Assembly (NCBI GenBank): GCA_016213625.1 | Contig: JACQZZ010000075.1 | Location: 62,001 to 126,000 of the forward strand | Direction of reading: 5' to 3' | Origin: Actinomycetota bacterium | GTDB taxonomy: Bacteria; Actinomycetota; Acidimicrobiia; Acidimicrobiales; Ilumatobacteraceae | Length of the DNA stretch: 64,000 nucleotides | Part shown: positions 61,385-64,000 of the stretch, in pieces | Position numbering within the stretch: the stretch's first letter is position 1 | Layout of the letters: the number at the start of each line of letters is the position of its first letter | Notes under the pieces: model-generated | The model's input: the letters and a program-made list of their open reading frames with translations, nothing else | What the model was told of the DNA's origin: nothing | Database searches by the model: none | Translations under genes and position numbers: made by a program

Positions 61385-61492
61385 ATGTCCGAACGCGAAG
61401 CGATCGAGGCCGCGACCGCTCCGGCCACCCGATCGAGCATCGTCGCTGCCCTGCATCGACTGGGTCCGAACCACCCGCCATCACTGACCTGA
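61385..61492 (+). pseudogene. AAC(3)-like acetyltransferase N-terminal remnant
   Basis: The 35-residue ORF MSEREAIEAATAPATRSSIVA...LHRLG resembles the first about 27 residues of AAC(3)-family N-acetyltransferases (PAT-x-SLV-x-DLRALGV). It then loses similarity and stops. The expected next segment (RPGDTLLVHSS) is not found in the following bases. TACAGT lies 6 bases before the ATG, a leaderless start. It is either a truncated gene remnant or a coincidental small ORF. Confidence 0.35.
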
Positions 61493-61506
61493 GCGACCGG
61501 TTTCGC

Positions 61507-61584
61507 GGGCGCGAGACCGCTCGTCCATGAGTGGTCTCGCGCCCGTGGGCGCGGGACCGCTCAGCCCTGAGTGGAATCGCGCCC
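61507..61584. repeat. Pair of 38-base hairpin repeats
   Basis: Copy 1 (61507-61544) has perfect 12-bp arms, GGGCGCGAGACC/GGTCTCGCGCCC, with a 14-base loop. Copy 2 (61547-61584) has the same layout with GGGCGCGGGACC and GGAATCGCGCCC. Loops share GCTC-N5-TGAGT. The 2-base separation gives a 40-base period. Confidence 0.85.
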
Positions 61585-61669
61585 GACCAAAGCCAGCGAT
61601 CGAACGGCGACAGGGGTATTTCGGCCCTGACCTGGGGCGCGGCGACGCGTGCACACTGAGGGCGTGGAG

Positions 61670-63211
61670 ATGCACGAACTTCAAGAGCGCGCCCGAACCC
61701 TGGTGCAGGACCCCGCGCTGAGCTACGACCAGAAGCTGCGCCGACTGGCTGCGCTGGCCACCGAGGCGCTGCCCTACCCCGAGCTGTCGCCGGCGTGTCA
61801 GGAGGCCCTGGAGAAGCGGGTCATCTGCGACATGTACGAAGGCCACGCGCCGTTCACGGCGCGCTACATCCTCCCCGACTACGAGAAGGCGATCCGCCGC
61901 GGTCTCACGTACTTGGAGATGCCTGCACCCACGAACCTCGACGACGCGCTCGCGTTCCTGTTGGTCATGTACGCCAACGTCCCCAGCGTCACCACCTACC
62001 CCGTGTACCTCGGCGACCTCGACAAGGTGCTCGAGCCGTTCGTCACCGACGAGATCACCGACGACGACCTCGACACGCGCCTGCGCCGGTTCTGGATCAG
62101 CATCGACCGCATGTTCCCCGACGCGTTCGTGCACCTCGACCTCGGCCCGCACGACAGCCGCATCACCCGCAGCGTGTTCCGCGTTGAGCGCAGCCTGCGC
62201 CAGAGCGTGCCCAACATCACGCTCAAGGTCGACCCGGTCGTCACCCCCGACGATCTGGTGGAGGACGGCGTCCGTACCGTCTTCGAGACCGGCAAGCCGC
62301 ACTTCGTGAACCACCCGATGATGGTGGGCGACCACGGTGAGCACTACGCCGCGGTCAGTTGCTACAACTCGCTGAAGATCGGAGGCGGCGCACACACGCT
62401 CGTGCGGCTGAACCTGAAGGAGGCCGCACTGCGTCACGACGGCACGGCCGACGAGTTCCTCACGAGCACACTCCCCCGGTTCGTGGAACTCACCGCCGAA
62501 CTGGCCGAGGCCCGCGTTCGCTCGTTGGTGGAGGGCCAACACTTCTACGACACCCACTGGCTCGCCCAGGAAGGGCTCATCGACATCCACCGCTTCTCGG
62601 CGATGTTCGGCATCTTCGGGCTCGCCGAATGCGTGAACCTGCTCATGCAACACGACGGGCACGACGGCCGCTATGGGCACGACGACATCACCAACGCCTT
62701 TGCCGTACGCCTGGTGGAACATGTGGCCGACCTGGTGTCGGTACGGCCGCTGCCCTACTGCGACGGCGGCGGCGGGTTCGCCTACCTGCACAGCCAGAGC
62801 GGCATCGATCTCGACCACGATGTCACCGCCGGTACTCGAATCCCCGTGGGCGACGAGCCCGACCTGCTCGCGCATCTCACCACCTGCGCGCCGCACCATC
62901 AGCTGTTCGCCTCGGGCGTCAGCGACATCTTCCACGTCGACGAGACCGCGGTCCGCAACCCGCAGGCGATGGTCGACATCATCCGCGGCGCGTTCCGACA
63001 GGGCATGCGCGACTTCACCTTCAATCTCGATTCGAACGAGTTCGTCCGCATCACCGGGTACCTGGTGCGCAAGAGCGACCTGGCCTCCATCGCCGCCACC
63101 GGCTCGGCCCGCCACAGCAGCGATCACCTCGCGGCCGGCGCCGAGCACAACTTCCACCTCACGCAACGAGCCGTGAAGCGCATCGGGTGCCATGAGCGCG
63201 ACCCACGCTGA
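61670..63211 (+). CDS. yjjI: YjjI-type glycyl radical enzyme
   Basis: A 513-residue protein matching the YjjI family in length and pattern. The predicted active-site cysteine is C231 in AVSCYNSLKIGGGAHTLVRLNL. The glycyl radical motif near the C-terminus is VRITGYLVRKSDL with G463. VCDMYEGHAPFTARYILPDYEKAIRRG-like segments at the N-terminus match the family. The reaction of YjjI is unknown. These enzymes are oxygen-sensitive and need a radical-SAM activase, which is the overlapping next gene. Start ATG 61670. GTG at 61664 (6 bases after CACACT) or 61649 are alternatives. Confidence 0.85.
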   Translation: MHELQERARTLVQDPALSYDQKLRRLAALATEALPYPELSPACQEALEKRVICDMYEGHAPFTARYILPDYEKAIRRGLTYLEMPAPTNLDDALAFLLVMYANVPSVTTYPVYLGDLDKVLEPFVTDEITDDDLDTRLRRFWISIDRMFPDAFVHLDLGPHDSRITRSVFRVERSLRQSVPNITLKVDPVVTPDDLVEDGVRTVFETGKPHFVNHPMMVGDHGEHYAAVSCYNSLKIGGGAHTLVRLNLKEAALRHDGTADEFLTSTLPRFVELTAELAEARVRSLVEGQHFYDTHWLAQEGLIDIHRFSAMFGIFGLAECVNLLMQHDGHDGRYGHDDITNAFAVRLVEHVADLVSVRPLPYCDGGGGFAYLHSQSGIDLDHDVTAGTRIPVGDEPDLLAHLTTCAPHHQLFASGVSDIFHVDETAVRNPQAMVDIIRGAFRQGMRDFTFNLDSNEFVRITGYLVRKSDLASIAATGSARHSSDHLAAGAEHNFHLTQRAVKRIGCHERDPR

Positions 63212-63947
63212 CCCGCGCCCGCATCCCGAGTCGGTGACCGGCTTCGTCGCCGACACCATCACCTTCAGCAACGTCGACGGACCCGGCAACCGGTTCGTCG
63301 TGTTCCTGCAGGGCTGCAACTTCGACTGCGTTGCCTGCCACAACCCGCAGACCATCCCACTCGCGCAGGGCGACCACTTCCGCACCAGCGTCGCCGAGAT
63401 CCTCGAACGCATCCGTCCCGCCGAACCGTTCCTCGGTGGCATCACCGTCTCCGGCGGGGAGGCCACGCTGCAACTCGACTTCGTGGAGGCCCTGTTCACC
63501 GCGGTGAAGGCCGACCCACAGCTGTCGCGGCTCACGTGCTTCGTCGACTCCAACGGCTCACTCGACGACGCCGGGTGGCAACGACTACGGCCCGTCATGG
63601 ACGGGGCGATGATCGACCTGAAGTGCTTCGACGACGAGATCCATCGGTCGATGACCGGCCAGTCGAACGCCGACGTACTGCACTCCATCGAGATGCTCGC
63701 CGGCTGGGGAGTGCTCGACGAGGTGCGACTGCTCATCCTTCACGGGGTGAACGACAGCGCTTCATTGCTGCGCCGAACCGGCGAGTGGCTCGCCTCCGTC
63801 GACCCTGCGATGCGGGTGAAGGTCATCGGGTTCCGGGCGCACGGCGCACGTCCTCATCAGCCGCCGCTGGTGGAACCCACGGTGGGTGAGCTCACCACCG
63901 CGGCCGCGAACCTGCAGGTCGCGGCACTGAATCTCTGCATCGTCTGA
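63192..63947 (+). CDS. yjjW: YjjW-type glycyl radical enzyme activase (radical SAM)
   Basis: A 251-residue activase that generates the glycyl radical of YjjI with S-adenosylmethionine. The cluster motif is FLQGCNFDCVACHNPQ (CxxxCxxC: C42, C46, C49). GGITVSGGEATLQLDFVEALF carries the GGE SAM-binding motif, and MIDLKCFDDEIHRSMTG is typical of activases. Compared with many YjjW/PflA-like activases it lacks the extra ferredoxin-like 2x[4Fe-4S] insertion. Its ATG overlaps yjjI by 20 bases, indicating a two-gene unit. Confidence 0.88.
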   Translation: MSATHADPRPHPESVTGFVADTITFSNVDGPGNRFVVFLQGCNFDCVACHNPQTIPLAQGDHFRTSVAEILERIRPAEPFLGGITVSGGEATLQLDFVEALFTAVKADPQLSRLTCFVDSNGSLDDAGWQRLRPVMDGAMIDLKCFDDEIHRSMTGQSNADVLHSIEMLAGWGVLDEVRLLILHGVNDSASLLRRTGEWLASVDPAMRVKVIGFRAHGARPHQPPLVEPTVGELTTAAANLQVAALNLCIV

Positions 63948-64000
63948 GCCGCTCCACACCGATTCGGGCGAGGTTCGCGAAAGTTCGCTTGTGCGCGGCC

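Overview
The window is GC-rich, densely coded bacterial DNA with GTG/ATG starts and many 1- to 4-base start/stop overlaps. It looks like a chromosomal segment of a high-GC actinobacterium, most likely class Acidimicrobiia (Ilumatobacter-like). That placement is an inference. It rests on an IclR/LtbR-type regulator divergent from leuCD, a mycobacterial-type Lhr helicase, a sunset-domain protein, a class E-like sortase, and many genes whose start codon sits 6-8 bases after a TANNNT box (leaderless mRNAs). I saw no rRNA, tRNA, CRISPR array, prophage or insertion sequence.

Bases 1-28,850 hold most of branched-chain amino acid synthesis, split into several units. These are cimA (runs off the left edge), leuB-ilvE, ltbR divergent from leuCD, and leuA. 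Both cimA and leuA have a -35/-10 promoter, a tiny leader ORF with four consecutive Ile or Leu codons, and an intrinsic terminator, which is classical transcription attenuation. Interspersed are putA (proline catabolism, interrupted by an in-frame amber codon exactly where the Lys before the catalytic Cys is expected), a divergent PAS-AraC regulator, greA, an alpha/beta hydrolase coupled to an ABC1 kinase, an FKBP lipoprotein, a DEAD-box helicase, an AbiEi/DUF559-like gene flanked by 14-base repeats, an acyl-CoA synthetase, an ABC exporter, a homospermidine synthase-like gene with a coupled 53-residue ORF, and cysD-cysN-cysC for PAPS synthesis.

Bases 28,850-45,160 hold a sunset-domain protein, a 3Fe-4S ferredoxin, and a coupled redox operon (two Pro/Ala-rich membrane-anchored proteins, an ApbE-like flavin transferase, a ferric-reductase-like membrane protein). 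Next come pyrF, serA, an SCP2 protein, an SDR/MFS pair, a PASTA protein with a degenerate kinase domain, a luciferase-like monooxygenase, a small Moco oxidoreductase, a DUF4328-like membrane protein, SixA and a threonine dehydratase-like enzyme.

Bases 45,151-51,675 (minus strand) are a complete System I cytochrome c maturation operon in the order ccmA-B-C-D-E-F-G-H-I, with nearly every gene overlapping the next. Bases 51,738-64,000 hold an internally deleted DUF427 gene, a sortase with a C-terminal membrane hairpin, a TetR regulator, an APH-type kinase coupled to Lhr, a Tat-exported multicopper oxidase, a decayed AAC(3)-like fragment with paired hairpin repeats, and at the right edge a YjjI-type glycyl radical enzyme with its YjjW-type radical-SAM activase. 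That last pair is of unknown function.

The only gene-poor stretch over 300 bases in the left part is about 1,621-2,456. It carries repeated short stems capped by GCAA tetraloops on the plus strand and may encode a structured RNA.
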